This document shows, one piece after another, positions 14,261-22,224 of a stretch of DNA of 26,304 nt. The notes under the pieces were generated by a model. The model worked only from the letters and a program-made list of their open reading frames with translations. It was not told the DNA's origin and made no database searches. Origin of the DNA: an uncultured Bacilli bacterium (GTDB lineage Bacteria > Bacillota_I > Bacilli_A > RF39 > UBA660); assembly GCA_947627145.1 (NCBI GenBank), contig CANQUW010000114.1, forward strand, positions 1-26,304. Direction: 5' to 3'. Position 1 is the first letter of the stretch. Each line of letters opens with the position of its first letter. A program made the translations under genes and the position numbers.

Positions 14261-16436
14261 AGGACAATTTAAAAAAGCAATATTCAAAGGAGAGTCAGGA
14301 TATGTAATTGGACTTTTTAAAGTACATGAAACAGACGATGAAGATCTTGCGGATTATATAAATAGAGTTATTACTTTTACAGGTTATTTTCATGATTTAA
14401 ATGAAATAGACAATTATATATTTTATGGTAAAAAGGTAATACATCCAAAATATGGAGAACAATTCCAAACAGAAAAATATGAAAGAGTAAAACCAGAAGA
14501 AAAAGATACTATTTTAGAATTCTTAAGTAGTAATATATTTAAAGGAATTGGTAAAAGAAAAGCTAAAAAAATAGTAGATGTACTTGGTCGTGACACTTTG
14601 AATGTAATACTTAATAACCCATCAAATTTAATACTTATACCAACTATTACAGAGAAGAATGCTAAAATGTTACATGATAAACTCCAAGAATATGAATCTA
14701 GTTATGAGACGATTATAAAACTTTCAGATTTAGGATTCTCAACAAGTGAAGCAACAAAAATATATAATCATTATAAAGAAGATACAGATACTATTATAGA
14801 AGAAAATATATATGAATTAGTAAATGAAATAAAATCTATTACTTTTAAAAGAGTAGATTATATATATTTAAATAGTGGACATAAAAATGATGACCAAAAA
14901 AGAATAAAAGCAACTATTCTTTATGTTATAAAAAGTCTTATGGATATGATTGGACATAGTTATTTTACTCGTGAAGAAATTATTTATTATATGCCAAAAG
15001 TATTAGGTTTTGATATATCAGAATCTCTATTTAATGAATATTTAAATGATTTAGTAACAGACTTAAAAATAGTAAAACAAAATGAAAGAATATACTTATT
15101 TGAGTCTTATGAAGCAGAAGAATTTATTTGTAATAGACTAAAAAAATTATCTATGGCAGATGATATAAAAGATATTGATATAGATGATAAACTAAAAAAG
15201 CTAGAAGAATATATGGCGATTGATTATAATAAAGATCAAGAAAAAGCAATAAAAAATGCTTATCTTAAAAAATTACTTATAATTACAGGTGGACCAGGTA
15301 CTGGTAAAACTACTATACTTCGTGGAATAATAGAACTTTATAAAGAAATATTAAAAGTTGATAGTAGAAAATTACAAAATAAATTAACTTTACTCGCACC
15401 AACAGGTAGAGCGGCAAAACGTATGAGTGAAAAAACTAACTTTCCAGCATCTACTATTCATAGATTTTTAAAATGGAATAAAGAAACTGATAGATTCTCA
15501 GTAGATGAATATAATAAAAGTGATACAGAAATTATTATATTAGATGAAGCTAGTATGGTAGATATGTTTTTATTTTATAACTTATTAAAAGGAATACACT
15601 CTAATACTAAAATAATTATAGTAGGAGATTATGAGCAATTACCTTCAGTTGGTCCTGGACAACTACTTGAAGACTTTATTGAAAGTGGAGTAATAGATAC
15701 TGTTCATTTAAATAAACTATATCGTCAAGATGAAGATTCATCTATTTTAAGTCTAGCATATAACATTAGAGATAAAAAATTAGATAAATCTATATTTAAT
15801 ATAAATGAAGACTTAACTTTTATAAAATGTAAAGATAGCGAAGTTATAAATAAAGTATTACTTACAAGTGAAACATTTTTAGATGTATCTTATAAAGATT
15901 TCCAAGTACTTTCTCCTATGTATAAAACTATTAATGGTATAGATAATTTAAATGTTCATATGCAAGAATTATTTAATCCAAAAACTAGAAGTAAAAAAGA
16001 AATAATTATAGGAGATGTTACTTATAGAGAAAAAGATAAAGTAATACAACTTACTAATATGCCTGATGAAAATGTTTATAACGGAGATATCGGTATAATA
16101 ACAAGAATTGATAATAGTAAGAAGAAAACTATATATATAGATTTTGATGGTAATTTAGTTAAATATACTGCTTCTAATTTTAATAATTTTAAACATGCAT
16201 ATGCAATTAGTGTTCATAAAGCTCAAGGAAGTGAAACAGATATTGTAATAATTCCTTTAGTTAAAAGTTTTCATAAAATGCTTTATCGTAAACTTATATA
16301 TACCGCAGTAACAAGAGCAAAGAAAAAATTATTCTTAATTGGAGATATCAAACAACTTGAATTTGCAATTAATAATGAAGCTAATCTACATAGAAGAACA
16401 ACTATAAAAGAATTTTTGATTAATGGTATAAAATAA
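14244..16436 (+). CDS. recD2: RecD2 family ATP-dependent DNA helicase (SF1B)
   Basis: This 730-residue 5'-3' helicase is of the RecD2/RecD-like type found in bacteria without RecBC partners for it, and it takes part in replication-fork and repair processes. An N-terminal OB-like part (1-90) and helix-hairpin-helix region (FKGIGKRKAKKIV and later) precede the helicase core. Core motifs are Walker A GGPGTGKTT (residues 349-357), LAPTGRAAKRM (motif Ia), LDEASMVD (Walker B), GDYEQLPSVGPGQ (motif III), the segment starting YAISVHKAQGSE (motif V) and YTAVTRAKKKL (motif VI). The ribosome site GGGGAGG (14231-14237) lies inside mtaB and fits ATG 14244. B. subtilis RecD2 is slightly longer. The small gene at 16474 follows and is likely in the same unit. 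Confidence 0.94.
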   Translation: MTSYIKGQFKKAIFKGESGYVIGLFKVHETDDEDLADYINRVITFTGYFHDLNEIDNYIFYGKKVIHPKYGEQFQTEKYERVKPEEKDTILEFLSSNIFKGIGKRKAKKIVDVLGRDTLNVILNNPSNLILIPTITEKNAKMLHDKLQEYESSYETIIKLSDLGFSTSEATKIYNHYKEDTDTIIEENIYELVNEIKSITFKRVDYIYLNSGHKNDDQKRIKATILYVIKSLMDMIGHSYFTREEIIYYMPKVLGFDISESLFNEYLNDLVTDLKIVKQNERIYLFESYEAEEFICNRLKKLSMADDIKDIDIDDKLKKLEEYMAIDYNKDQEKAIKNAYLKKLLIITGGPGTGKTTILRGIIELYKEILKVDSRKLQNKLTLLAPTGRAAKRMSEKTNFPASTIHRFLKWNKETDRFSVDEYNKSDTEIIILDEASMVDMFLFYNLLKGIHSNTKIIIVGDYEQLPSVGPGQLLEDFIESGVIDTVHLNKLYRQDEDSSILSLAYNIRDKKLDKSIFNINEDLTFIKCKDSEVINKVLLTSETFLDVSYKDFQVLSPMYKTINGIDNLNVHMQELFNPKTRSKKEIIIGDVTYREKDKVIQLTNMPDENVYNGDIGIITRIDNSKKKTIYIDFDGNLVKYTASNFNNFKHAYAISVHKAQGSETDIVIIPLVKSFHKMLYRKLIYTAVTRAKKKLFLIGDIKQLEFAINNEANLHRRTTIKEFLINGIK

Positions 16437-16473
16437 ACGTATTGTTTCATAATATTTATGAGGTGATAACAAT

Positions 16474-16632
16474 ATGAAAAAAATGATGTCAATGGCTTTA
16501 ATTGCAGGAATGGGTATTATGGGATATATGTATTATAAAAAGAAAAACCCTAATATGATGAATGACATGAAAGAAGCTGTACAAAAAATGGCAACTAACG
16601 TTGCATATAAGTTAGATGATATGGATATGTAA
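16474..16632 (+). CDS. small one-helix membrane protein, YrzQ-like
   Basis: This is a 52-residue protein. An N-terminal hydrophobic, Met-rich helix (MSMALIAGMGIMGYMYY) is followed by a Lys-rich stop-transfer (KKKNP) and a short amphipathic tail containing DMKEAVQKMATNVAYKLDD. The ribosome site GAGGTG (16460-16465) fits ATG 16474, and a strong terminator follows its stop, so the frame is real. B. subtilis carries the small gene yrzQ (DUF3918) near recD2. The position and form agree, but the match is by architecture and memory of gene order, so I leave the symbol empty. Function unknown. Confidence 0.75.
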   Translation: MKKMMSMALIAGMGIMGYMYYKKKNPNMMNDMKEAVQKMATNVAYKLDDMDM

Positions 16633-16661
16633 AAGTTTTAGAAAATTAATCTAAAACTTTT
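16631..16661 (+). terminator. intrinsic terminator of the mtaB-recD2 unit
   Basis: AAAAGTTTTAGA (16631-16642) and TCTAAAACTTTT (16650-16661) form a perfect 12-base stem with a seven-base loop and trailing T residues. It begins at the stop codon of the small gene. Confidence 0.88.
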
Positions 16662-16671
16662 TCTTATTTTA

Positions 16672-16700
16672 ATGACAATTATTATTTTCTATGATAAAAT
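16672..16700 (+). promoter_or_regulatory. putative promoter of nusB-xseA-xseB
   Basis: ATGACA (16672-16677), a 17-base spacer and TAAAAT (16695-16700), placed 16 bases before the nusB ATG. The match is moderate. Confidence 0.5.
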
Positions 16701-16716
16701 TTAGTTGGTGGTACAA

Positions 16717-17124
16717 ATGAAAAATAGAAGTGAATTAAGAGAAATTATAATGAAAGTTCTATATCAAGTATATATACTAAAAAAAGCTAATTTAGATTAT
16801 GATGTAGATAGTTTAATAAAAGAACAAATTGATATAAAAAATGATTTTGTAAAAGATACTGTTAATGGAGTAATTAAAAACCAAAAAGAAATAGATAAAC
16901 TTGCTAATAAATATTTAGATTCTTGGGATATAAATAGACTTAATAAAGTGGATAAAGCAATATTTTCTATTGGTATATATGAACTTATATATACAAATAC
17001 TCCATCAATTGTTGCGATAAATGAAGCTATTGAACTTTCAAAAAAATATAGTGATGATGCTGTTGTTAAAATGTTAAATGCTGTAATGGATAAAATATAT
17101 CATAGTGAGGATCATCATGAATAA
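16717..17124 (+). CDS. nusB: transcription antitermination factor NusB
   Basis: This 135-residue all-helical protein matches NusB, which joins NusE (S10) in rRNA antitermination complexes. Recognisable parts are ELREIIMKVLYQVYI at the N-terminus, DTVNGVIKNQKEIDKLANKY, and the C-terminal half WDINRLNKVDKAIFSIGIYE with PSIVAINEAIELSKKYSDD, which is the most conserved NusB stretch. Start choice: TTG and GTG codons upstream (16705-16710) form the ribosome-site-like GGTGG, so the ATG at 16717 is preferred. The 3' end overlaps xseA by eight bases. The nusB-xseA-xseB order is the standard Firmicutes arrangement, here without folD. Confidence 0.92.
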   Translation: MKNRSELREIIMKVLYQVYILKKANLDYDVDSLIKEQIDIKNDFVKDTVNGVIKNQKEIDKLANKYLDSWDINRLNKVDKAIFSIGIYELIYTNTPSIVAINEAIELSKKYSDDAVVKMLNAVMDKIYHSEDHHE

Positions 17125-18370
17125 TAAGTATATTACAATAAGTCAGTTAAATAGATATATTAAATATAAACTTGATAGTGATGAGAACTTAAATGAAGTC
17201 TTTTTAAAGGGCGAAATATCCAATTTTAAAGCACATACACGTGGACATTATTATTTTACTTTAAAAGATGATAATTCTCGTATATCAGCGATTATGTTTG
17301 CATCAAATACTAAAAATTTAAAATTCTTACCAACAGAAGGTATGAAAGTATTAGTAACTGGTAAAGTAAATGTATATGAAGTAGCAGGTACTTATCAAAT
17401 ATATGTAAATGATATGATAGAAGATGGAGTAGGAAACCTTTATATTGCATATGAACAATTAAAAGAAAAACTAGAACGTGAAGGTTTATTTTCTCCAGAA
17501 CATAAAAAGACTATTCCTAAAATACCTACTAATATAGGAATAATAACTGCACCAACAGGTGCCGCTATAAGAGATATATTATCAACTATTAAAAGAAGAT
17601 TTCCACTTGCAAACACTTATCTTTTTCCAGCATTAGTACAAGGAGAAGAAGCAAAATATTCTATAGTAAAACAAATAGAAAGAGCACGTGACTATGACTT
17701 AGACGTTCTAATTATCGGAAGAGGTGGAGGAAGTATCGAAGATCTTTGGGCTTTTAATGAAGAAATAGTAGCACGAGCAATCTATAACTGCCCTATACCA
17801 ACAATAAGTGCAGTAGGGCATGAAGTGGATTTTACTATTGCGGATTTCGTTGCTGACCTTCGCGCACCAACTCCAACAGGTGCTGCAGAACTCGCAGTTC
17901 CAAATATAAACGATGTACAAATATTACTTAATAATTTAAAATTAAGAAGTACTAAAGTAATAAATCATACTCTAGAAATAAAAAGACAAAGGTTATCAGA
18001 AATAACAGAACGTTATATAATAAAAAATCCAACTAATTTATATCTCGCTAAAGAACAACAATTTGATATAATAATCGAAAGACTAAAAACTAGTATTAAA
18101 ACAATAACATTAAATAAAAGAAGTCTTTTAGAAAGAGAAATTTCATCATATGTATTTAAAGAACCAAATAAAGTATTTGATGATAAAAAAAATAAATATA
18201 TAAACTTGCTTGGTAAATTAGAAACACTAAGTCCTCTAAAGACTCTAAAAAGAGGATATACAATAACTAAGAAAAATGATAAAATATTAACTAGTGCAAA
18301 AGAATTTAAAAAAGATGATAAAATCACAATAGAATTTAATGATGGTAATGTAGATGCCAAAGTAGTATAG
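17117..18370 (+). CDS. xseA: exodeoxyribonuclease VII large subunit
   Basis: This 417-residue catalytic subunit of ExoVII degrades single-stranded DNA from both ends. The N-terminal OB fold holds LNEVFLKGEISNFKAHTRGH and YFTLKDDNSRISAIMF. The central nuclease domain has IPTNIGIITAPTGAAIRDI, IIGRGGGSIEDLWAFNEE and SAVGHEVDFTIADFVADLRA, then PTPTGAAELAVP. A long coiled-coil stalk (about 270-380) ends in a short C-terminal domain with LKRGYTI. Start choice: GAGG (17107-17110) fits the ATG at 17117; a GTG at 17105 overlaps that site. The gene starts within nusB and is followed nine bases later by xseB, so the three are coupled. Confidence 0.95.
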   Translation: MNNKYITISQLNRYIKYKLDSDENLNEVFLKGEISNFKAHTRGHYYFTLKDDNSRISAIMFASNTKNLKFLPTEGMKVLVTGKVNVYEVAGTYQIYVNDMIEDGVGNLYIAYEQLKEKLEREGLFSPEHKKTIPKIPTNIGIITAPTGAAIRDILSTIKRRFPLANTYLFPALVQGEEAKYSIVKQIERARDYDLDVLIIGRGGGSIEDLWAFNEEIVARAIYNCPIPTISAVGHEVDFTIADFVADLRAPTPTGAAELAVPNINDVQILLNNLKLRSTKVINHTLEIKRQRLSEITERYIIKNPTNLYLAKEQQFDIIIERLKTSIKTITLNKRSLLEREISSYVFKEPNKVFDDKKNKYINLLGKLETLSPLKTLKRGYTITKKNDKILTSAKEFKKDDKITIEFNDGNVDAKVV

Positions 18371-18379
18371 GAGGTAAAC

Positions 18380-18604
18380 ATGGCTAAAGAAGAAACATTT
18401 GAAGAAAAACTTTCTAAGTTAGATGAAATAGTAAAAAAACTAGAAAGAGGAGATATTCCACTAGATGATGCAGTTAAAGAATTTAATTCTGCAATGACAC
18501 TTGCTAAAGAATGTGATGAAAAACTAAAGAAAGCAGAAGAATCTTTAAACAAGCTAATAGAAGAAGATGGAAGTATGTCAGACTTTAAAGCAGAAGAAGA
18601 ATAA
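18380..18604 (+). CDS. xseB: exodeoxyribonuclease VII small subunit
   Basis: This 74-residue helical protein binds the XseA stalk in ExoVII. The family block is complete: TFEEKLSKLDEIVKKLERGD, then IPLDDAVKEFNSAMTLAKEC, then KLKKAEESLNKL. It has the usual length. A consensus ribosome site AGGAGG lies seven bases before ATG 18380, suggesting efficient translation; several XseB copies bind each XseA. A terminator follows. Confidence 0.94.
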   Translation: MAKEETFEEKLSKLDEIVKKLERGDIPLDDAVKEFNSAMTLAKECDEKLKKAEESLNKLIEEDGSMSDFKAEEE

Positions 18605-18616
18605 AAATTATATAAT

Positions 18617-18648
18617 AAACCATCAAGCGATATTTGTTGATGGTTTTT
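18617..18648 (+). terminator. intrinsic terminator of nusB-xseA-xseB
   Basis: AAACCATCAA (18617-18626) and TTGATGGTTT (18637-18646) form a 10-base stem followed by more T residues. Confidence 0.9.
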
Positions 18649-18654
18649 TTGTCA

Positions 18655-18683
18655 TTGATTTATATATAATCTTGTGATATAAT
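18655..18683 (+). promoter_or_regulatory. sigma-A-type promoter of the queuosine-salvage gene
   Basis: TTGATT (18655-18660), a 17-base spacer and TATAAT (18678-18683), with TG-A giving an extended -10. Confidence 0.78.
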
Positions 18684-18706
18684 CAACTAAATTGAGGTGA
18701 GTAAAT

Positions 18707-19645
18707 ATGGAAAAGTTAGAGCAAATAAAATATGTTGTTGATAATAGTAGTTATGTAAAAATAAATTATGAAAAATTGGATGAATTTGTAAATAATATCA
18801 ATGATATAAGTTATGAACACTGGTATGATAATAGTGTTTTAAATTTAGATGAAAAGAAAAGAATATTACTAGTCTTTGTTTTAGAAAGTATGAATTTTTG
18901 TTTTTGGCAAAAACCTAAATTCTTTATTGACTATCACGGAGAAAAACTTAAAGGCTCTGAAGCGTTGTTTTATTCAGTGATTAGAGAAATAGAAGAAAAT
19001 AAAGACTTTTTAGATGTAGACTATTTAAAAAATATTACAGAAGATGAATTCAAGAAAATCTTTAAAACAACTTATGAAGGAAAATTATCTTTAATAGATA
19101 CCAGATATAAATTACTTAAAGATACGATTAATGTAATTGCAAATAAACAAAATAAGTTTTATGAAGAATTATTTAATATAAAAAATGATATTGAAATGAT
19201 TAATTATATAAAAGATAATTTTAAATATTTCCGTGATATAAGTAAATATAAAGGAATAGAAATACACTTTGATAAAAGAGTCTCTCTTTTAGTAAATGAT
19301 TTACTACACGTATCTGATACTATACATAATAATATGAAAAACGTTAACGATTTAACTGGATGTGCTGACTATGTTATTCCAAAAGTCTTAAGAGAATATG
19401 GTGTGTTAGAATATAATGATGAGCTATCTTATATGATTGATAACGAAAAAGAAATAGAGCATGATAGTGAAATGGAAATTGAAATAAGAGCAAATATGTT
19501 ATATGTCGTTGAGTTAGTAAAAGAAAAGCTTGCTAAAAAGAATTTAATTATTAATTCAGTAGAACTAGATAATATTATTTGGAAAACTGGAAGACAAAAA
19601 GAAATAAAAAGACCACCACATCATACAACAACTATATTTTATTAA
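18707..19645 (+). CDS. queuosine 5'-phosphate N-glycosylase/hydrolase (Qng1, DUF2419)
   Basis: This 312-residue protein of the queuosine-salvage family releases the base queuine from queuosine 5'-monophosphate, so the base can be re-inserted at tRNA position 34. Family blocks seen are MNFCFWQKPKF (62-72), IHFDKRVSLLVNDLL (186-200), LTGCADYVIPKVLREYGVL (216-234), SEMEIEIRANMLYVVELV (254-271), SVELDNIIWKTGRQ (274-287, the terminal helix), and the C-terminal PPHHTTTIFY (303-312). Asp221 in the ADYVIP block corresponds to the conserved active-site Asp of the family. Human QNG1 (C9orf64) has the same closing segment, ending with His and aromatic residues. It is a single-gene unit with its own promoter and terminator; no queuine transporter or tgt gene is in the window. 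Ribosome site GAGGTGA fits ATG 18707. Confidence 0.88.
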   Translation: MEKLEQIKYVVDNSSYVKINYEKLDEFVNNINDISYEHWYDNSVLNLDEKKRILLVFVLESMNFCFWQKPKFFIDYHGEKLKGSEALFYSVIREIEENKDFLDVDYLKNITEDEFKKIFKTTYEGKLSLIDTRYKLLKDTINVIANKQNKFYEELFNIKNDIEMINYIKDNFKYFRDISKYKGIEIHFDKRVSLLVNDLLHVSDTIHNNMKNVNDLTGCADYVIPKVLREYGVLEYNDELSYMIDNEKEIEHDSEMEIEIRANMLYVVELVKEKLAKKNLIINSVELDNIIWKTGRQKEIKRPPHHTTTIFY

Positions 19646-19647
19646 TA

Positions 19648-19690
19648 TACTAAAAATAAAATCCCATTTGGGATTTTTATTTTAGTATTA
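19648..19690 (+). terminator. intrinsic terminator after the queuosine-salvage gene
   Basis: A long hairpin: ACTAAAAATAAAATCCCA pairs almost fully with TGGGATTTTTATTTTAGT across a two-base loop, with one shifted A/T. The intergenic region from here to 19780 shows nothing further. Confidence 0.85.
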
Positions 19691-19780
19691 CTACTATTAA
19701 TTTTATTACTTCAATTGTAAGAATAACTAGAACTAACGAAAACAAATTAACAAAAAAGTAAATTTTAAAATTTATAATAT

Positions 19781-19810
19781 ATTGCTTTATTTTGAATATA
19801 ATGTTATAAT
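19781..19810 (+). promoter_or_regulatory. putative promoter of the PHP-domain gene
   Basis: TTGCTT (19781-19786), an 18-base spacer and TATAAT (19805-19810), with TG-T giving an extended -10. Confidence 0.65.
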
Positions 19811-19834
19811 TGTAAATCTATAAGGAGTGATATT

Positions 19835-20692
19835 ATGTTTGATTTACATGTACATACAACTGCAAGTGATGGAGAATATTCACCAAAAGATATAGTAAGA
19901 CTTGCTAAAAAAGAGGGACTTAAAACAATTGCGATAACTGATCATGATACAATAGATGGTGTCTTAGAAGGTTTGTTAGAAGGTATAGAACAAAAAATAG
20001 ATGTTATACCAGGAATAGAACTTGGAGTATCATATCCATATGGTAAATTACATATATTAGGTTATTTTATAGATTTTACAGATGAAAATTTTCAAAAACA
20101 AGTAAATTATTTAAAAACTACTAGAGAAGAGAAAAATAATAGATTTATAGAAGAGTTTAATAAAAATGGAATAAATATTTGTAGAGATGATTTATTAAAA
20201 TATTCTAATAACGATGTAATAGGTAAACCTCATTTTGCAAGATGTTTACTTGAAAAAGGTTATATAAATAATTATGAAGATGCTTTTAAAAACTATTTTA
20301 ATAAAGAACCTTATAAAAGCATTAAAAGAGAACCATTCACACCAAAAGATGCTATAAACATGTTAGAAAGCGCTGGTGCTGTTGTTATAATTGCTCATCC
20401 TATTACTTTAAAACTCAAAGGACAAGAACTAGAAAACGCTATAATAGAATTAAAAAAATTAGGAGTAGATGGAATAGAATGTTTTAATAGTATTCATACT
20501 AAAGAAGAAAGAGATTTTCTTATAGATATTGCTAATCGTAATGACTTACTCGTAACTGCAGGTAGTGATTATCATGGACCTAACGTTAAACCTAATATCT
20601 TACTTGGTAGTGGTAAAAACAACAATATTATAACTGATAAACCAGTAGTAGAAAATTTAAAAATTTATAAAAAAATAAAGAGCTCGTTATAG
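19835..20692 (+). CDS. PHP-domain phosphoesterase, YciV/TrpH type
   Basis: This 285-residue PHP protein is of the group that includes RNase AM / nucleoside 3',5'-bisphosphate phosphatase (YciV, TrpH), which hydrolyses 5'-ends of short RNA or pAp-like molecules. Metal ligands are visible: His5 and His7 in DLHVHTTASDG with Asp12, His37 in ITDHDTIDG, Glu62 in PGIELG, His73 in LHILGYF, His133 in KPHFARCLLEKGY, His188 in IIAHPI, and Asp245/His247 in AGSDYHG. Length and motif order match the family. Ribosome site AAGGAGTG fits ATG 19835. It is a single-gene unit, convergent with spoIVB. Substrate preference between RNA ends and small bisphosphates cannot be read from sequence. Confidence 0.88.
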   Translation: MFDLHVHTTASDGEYSPKDIVRLAKKEGLKTIAITDHDTIDGVLEGLLEGIEQKIDVIPGIELGVSYPYGKLHILGYFIDFTDENFQKQVNYLKTTREEKNNRFIEEFNKNGINICRDDLLKYSNNDVIGKPHFARCLLEKGYINNYEDAFKNYFNKEPYKSIKREPFTPKDAINMLESAGAVVIIAHPITLKLKGQELENAIIELKKLGVDGIECFNSIHTKEERDFLIDIANRNDLLVTAGSDYHGPNVKPNILLGSGKNNNIITDKPVVENLKIYKKIKSSL

Positions 20693-20702
20693 CTCTTTTA
20701 AT
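20677..20702. terminator. bidirectional terminator between the PHP gene and spoIVB
   Basis: AAAGAGCT (20677-20684) and AGCTCTTT (20691-20698). The left arm lies in the last codons of the PHP gene, and the right arm touches the spoIVB stop codon (complement of 20698-20700). A-rich and T-rich flanks suit both directions. Confidence 0.8.
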
Positions 20703-21681
20703 TTTCTCCTTCTTCTAACATACTAGTTATAAATATTCCATAACCTTTAGTAACATCATTAACTATTACATGGGTAACGGCACCAACTATTTTGTTATCC
20801 TGTATAATAGGGGAACCACTCATTCCCTGAACAATTCCTCCTGCTTTTTGTAGAAGTCTCTCATCACTTACTTCAAATAAAATATTTTTAGTATCACTAT
20901 TCATATCTACTTTAATAATATTAATTTTAAAACTTTCTACTTTTTCATTTTCTAAAACTGTCATAATAGATGCTTCTCCCGTTTTAACATCACGACTATC
21001 TCCAACTTTTAAAGCTTCTTTTGTTGGAAGAGTAGAGTTATAAGTACCAAACACACCAGAAGATGCATTTTCTTCTATTGTACCAAATACTTCACCTTTA
21101 TTATATGTAGCATTTTTCTCACCAGCTGAATTATCGGTACTTTTATCAATATCAGTTACATTAGCTTCAAATATTTTACCATCTTTTATTTCAAATTTAG
21201 ATGCTGTTGTCTTTTCTATAATTTCATGTCCTAAAGCACCAAATTTCTTACTTTCAGGATCAATATAAGTTAAAGTACCAATACCAGTAATAGAATCTTT
21301 TACATAAAGTCCAGTCTTATAAACACCCTCATTATCTTTCTTTAACTCTGCATCTATTCTTTTTTCATCATCATTTCTTAAAACCGTAAAAGTAGTAGTT
21401 CCATTATTGTTATCTTCAACAGTCTTTACCATTTCATCAATATTATTAACTTCTTTATCATTGACTTTTATAATTCTATCTCCAACTTCAAATCCAAAGT
21501 CTCGTCCTATAAGTTCATTATCTACTTTATAAAAACCAACAACTAAAACTCCACTAGATGACACTTCAATTCCTACAGTTTCTCCTCCTGGTATAACAGA
21601 AGAAGAATATGCAAGAGCATTAACAGGTATACAAATTAAAAGAAAAGAGAATAATAATAGTAGCTTGTTTTTTAAATTCAT
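20698..21681 (-). CDS. spoIVB: SpoIVB serine peptidase (S55), sporulation signal protease
   Basis: This 327-residue protein is secreted from the forespore into the intermembrane space, where SpoIVB cleaves SpoIVFA and so triggers sigma-K processing in B. subtilis. Seen here are a signal peptide (residues 1-24), a PDZ domain (about 34-112, with FGFEVGDRIIKVNDKEV), and the S55 peptidase domain. The catalytic triad fits His152 in GALGHEI, Asp273 in VSDERLL, and Ser288 in GIVQGMSGSPI; the Asp-Ser spacing of 15 equals that of B. subtilis. It ends GYGIFITSML, as in the family. It is shorter than B. subtilis SpoIVB (426). AGGAGT lies before ATG 21681. Unusually, no recN or spo0A neighbours it. A sigma-G-like -10 (CATAATA) lies upstream. 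Confidence 0.94.
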   Translation of the reverse strand: MNLKNKLLLLFSFLLICIPVNALAYSSSVIPGGETVGIEVSSSGVLVVGFYKVDNELIGRDFGFEVGDRIIKVNDKEVNNIDEMVKTVEDNNNGTTTFTVLRNDDEKRIDAELKKDNEGVYKTGLYVKDSITGIGTLTYIDPESKKFGALGHEIIEKTTASKFEIKDGKIFEANVTDIDKSTDNSAGEKNATYNKGEVFGTIEENASSGVFGTYNSTLPTKEALKVGDSRDVKTGEASIMTVLENEKVESFKINIIKVDMNSDTKNILFEVSDERLLQKAGGIVQGMSGSPIIQDNKIVGAVTHVIVNDVTKGYGIFITSMLEEGEN

Positions 21682-21718
21682 TTAAGTCAACTCCTTTTAA
21701 AAACTAACACTACATTAT

Positions 21719-21748
21719 TATTATGTATAAAGTAATATTTAATATTTT
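21719..21748 (-). promoter_or_regulatory. possible sigma-G promoter of spoIVB
   Basis: On the minus strand CATAATA (complement of 21719-21725) matches the sigma-G -10 pattern. AAAATA lies 17 bases upstream (complement of 21743-21748) as a weak -35. The distance to the ribosome site is suitable, and spoIVB is sigma-G dependent in B. subtilis. Confidence 0.45.
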
Positions 21749-21862
21749 ATATAAAAATTTCCATTAATATTTTTTCCTTTATTATCAAGGATATACAAAT
21801 TTAATTTATTTTTTTTAAATTTTGTTGTATAATAATAAGCTAAGAAAACGGAGGAGTTATAT

Positions 21863-22192
21863 ATGCAAATATGGAAAAAAGTAAAACTTAAAAATATAGA
21901 CAAACAAACTGCACTTCTTTCTAATGCTTTAACTAATTATATTTATAAAGAAGGTCCAATAATTAATATTTTTAATAAATATGATGTATCTAGAGAAGAT
22001 AGAGCGATTTTAGATAATTATATATCATCAAGAATTGCAGGACTTATTTTATTATTCTTTGGAGGAGATTCTAAAAGAATAAATGATATTGCTAATAAGT
22101 ATAATTATTTAGATGGTATTAGTAATGTTATGGATATAGATGCTGAAATAGAAGGATATGTACATGCAACAAGAAGTAATAGAGAAAAATAG
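21863..22192 (+). CDS. hypothetical small helical protein
   Basis: I do not recognise this 109-residue protein. It appears helical and soluble, with one moderately hydrophobic stretch (AGLILLFFGG, about residues 59-68). It ends in a charged segment (IDAEIEGYVHATRSNREK). The ribosome site GGAGGAG lies eight bases before ATG 21863, and a TATAAT (21828-21833) sits upstream with a poor -35. A terminator hairpin follows and is shared with the 29-residue gene on the other strand. Confidence 0.7.
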   Translation: MQIWKKVKLKNIDKQTALLSNALTNYIYKEGPIINIFNKYDVSREDRAILDNYISSRIAGLILLFFGGDSKRINDIANKYNYLDGISNVMDIDAEIEGYVHATRSNREK

Positions 22193-22203
22193 TAAAAAAA
22201 AAT

Positions 22204-22224
22204 AAAGCATAAACATGCTTTTTT
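22204..22224. terminator. bidirectional terminator
   Basis: AAAGCAT (22204-22210), loop AAAC, ATGCTTT (22215-22221), with T residues after and A residues before. It lies between the 21863 gene and the minus-strand peptide gene. Confidence 0.8.

Noticed and set aside
18013..18552. Long open frame on the minus strand across the end of xseA and start of xseB
   Set aside because: It lies opposite two well-conserved genes, has no ribosome site, and its Ser/Leu/Phe-rich product is typical of the complement of Lys/Glu-rich coding sequence.
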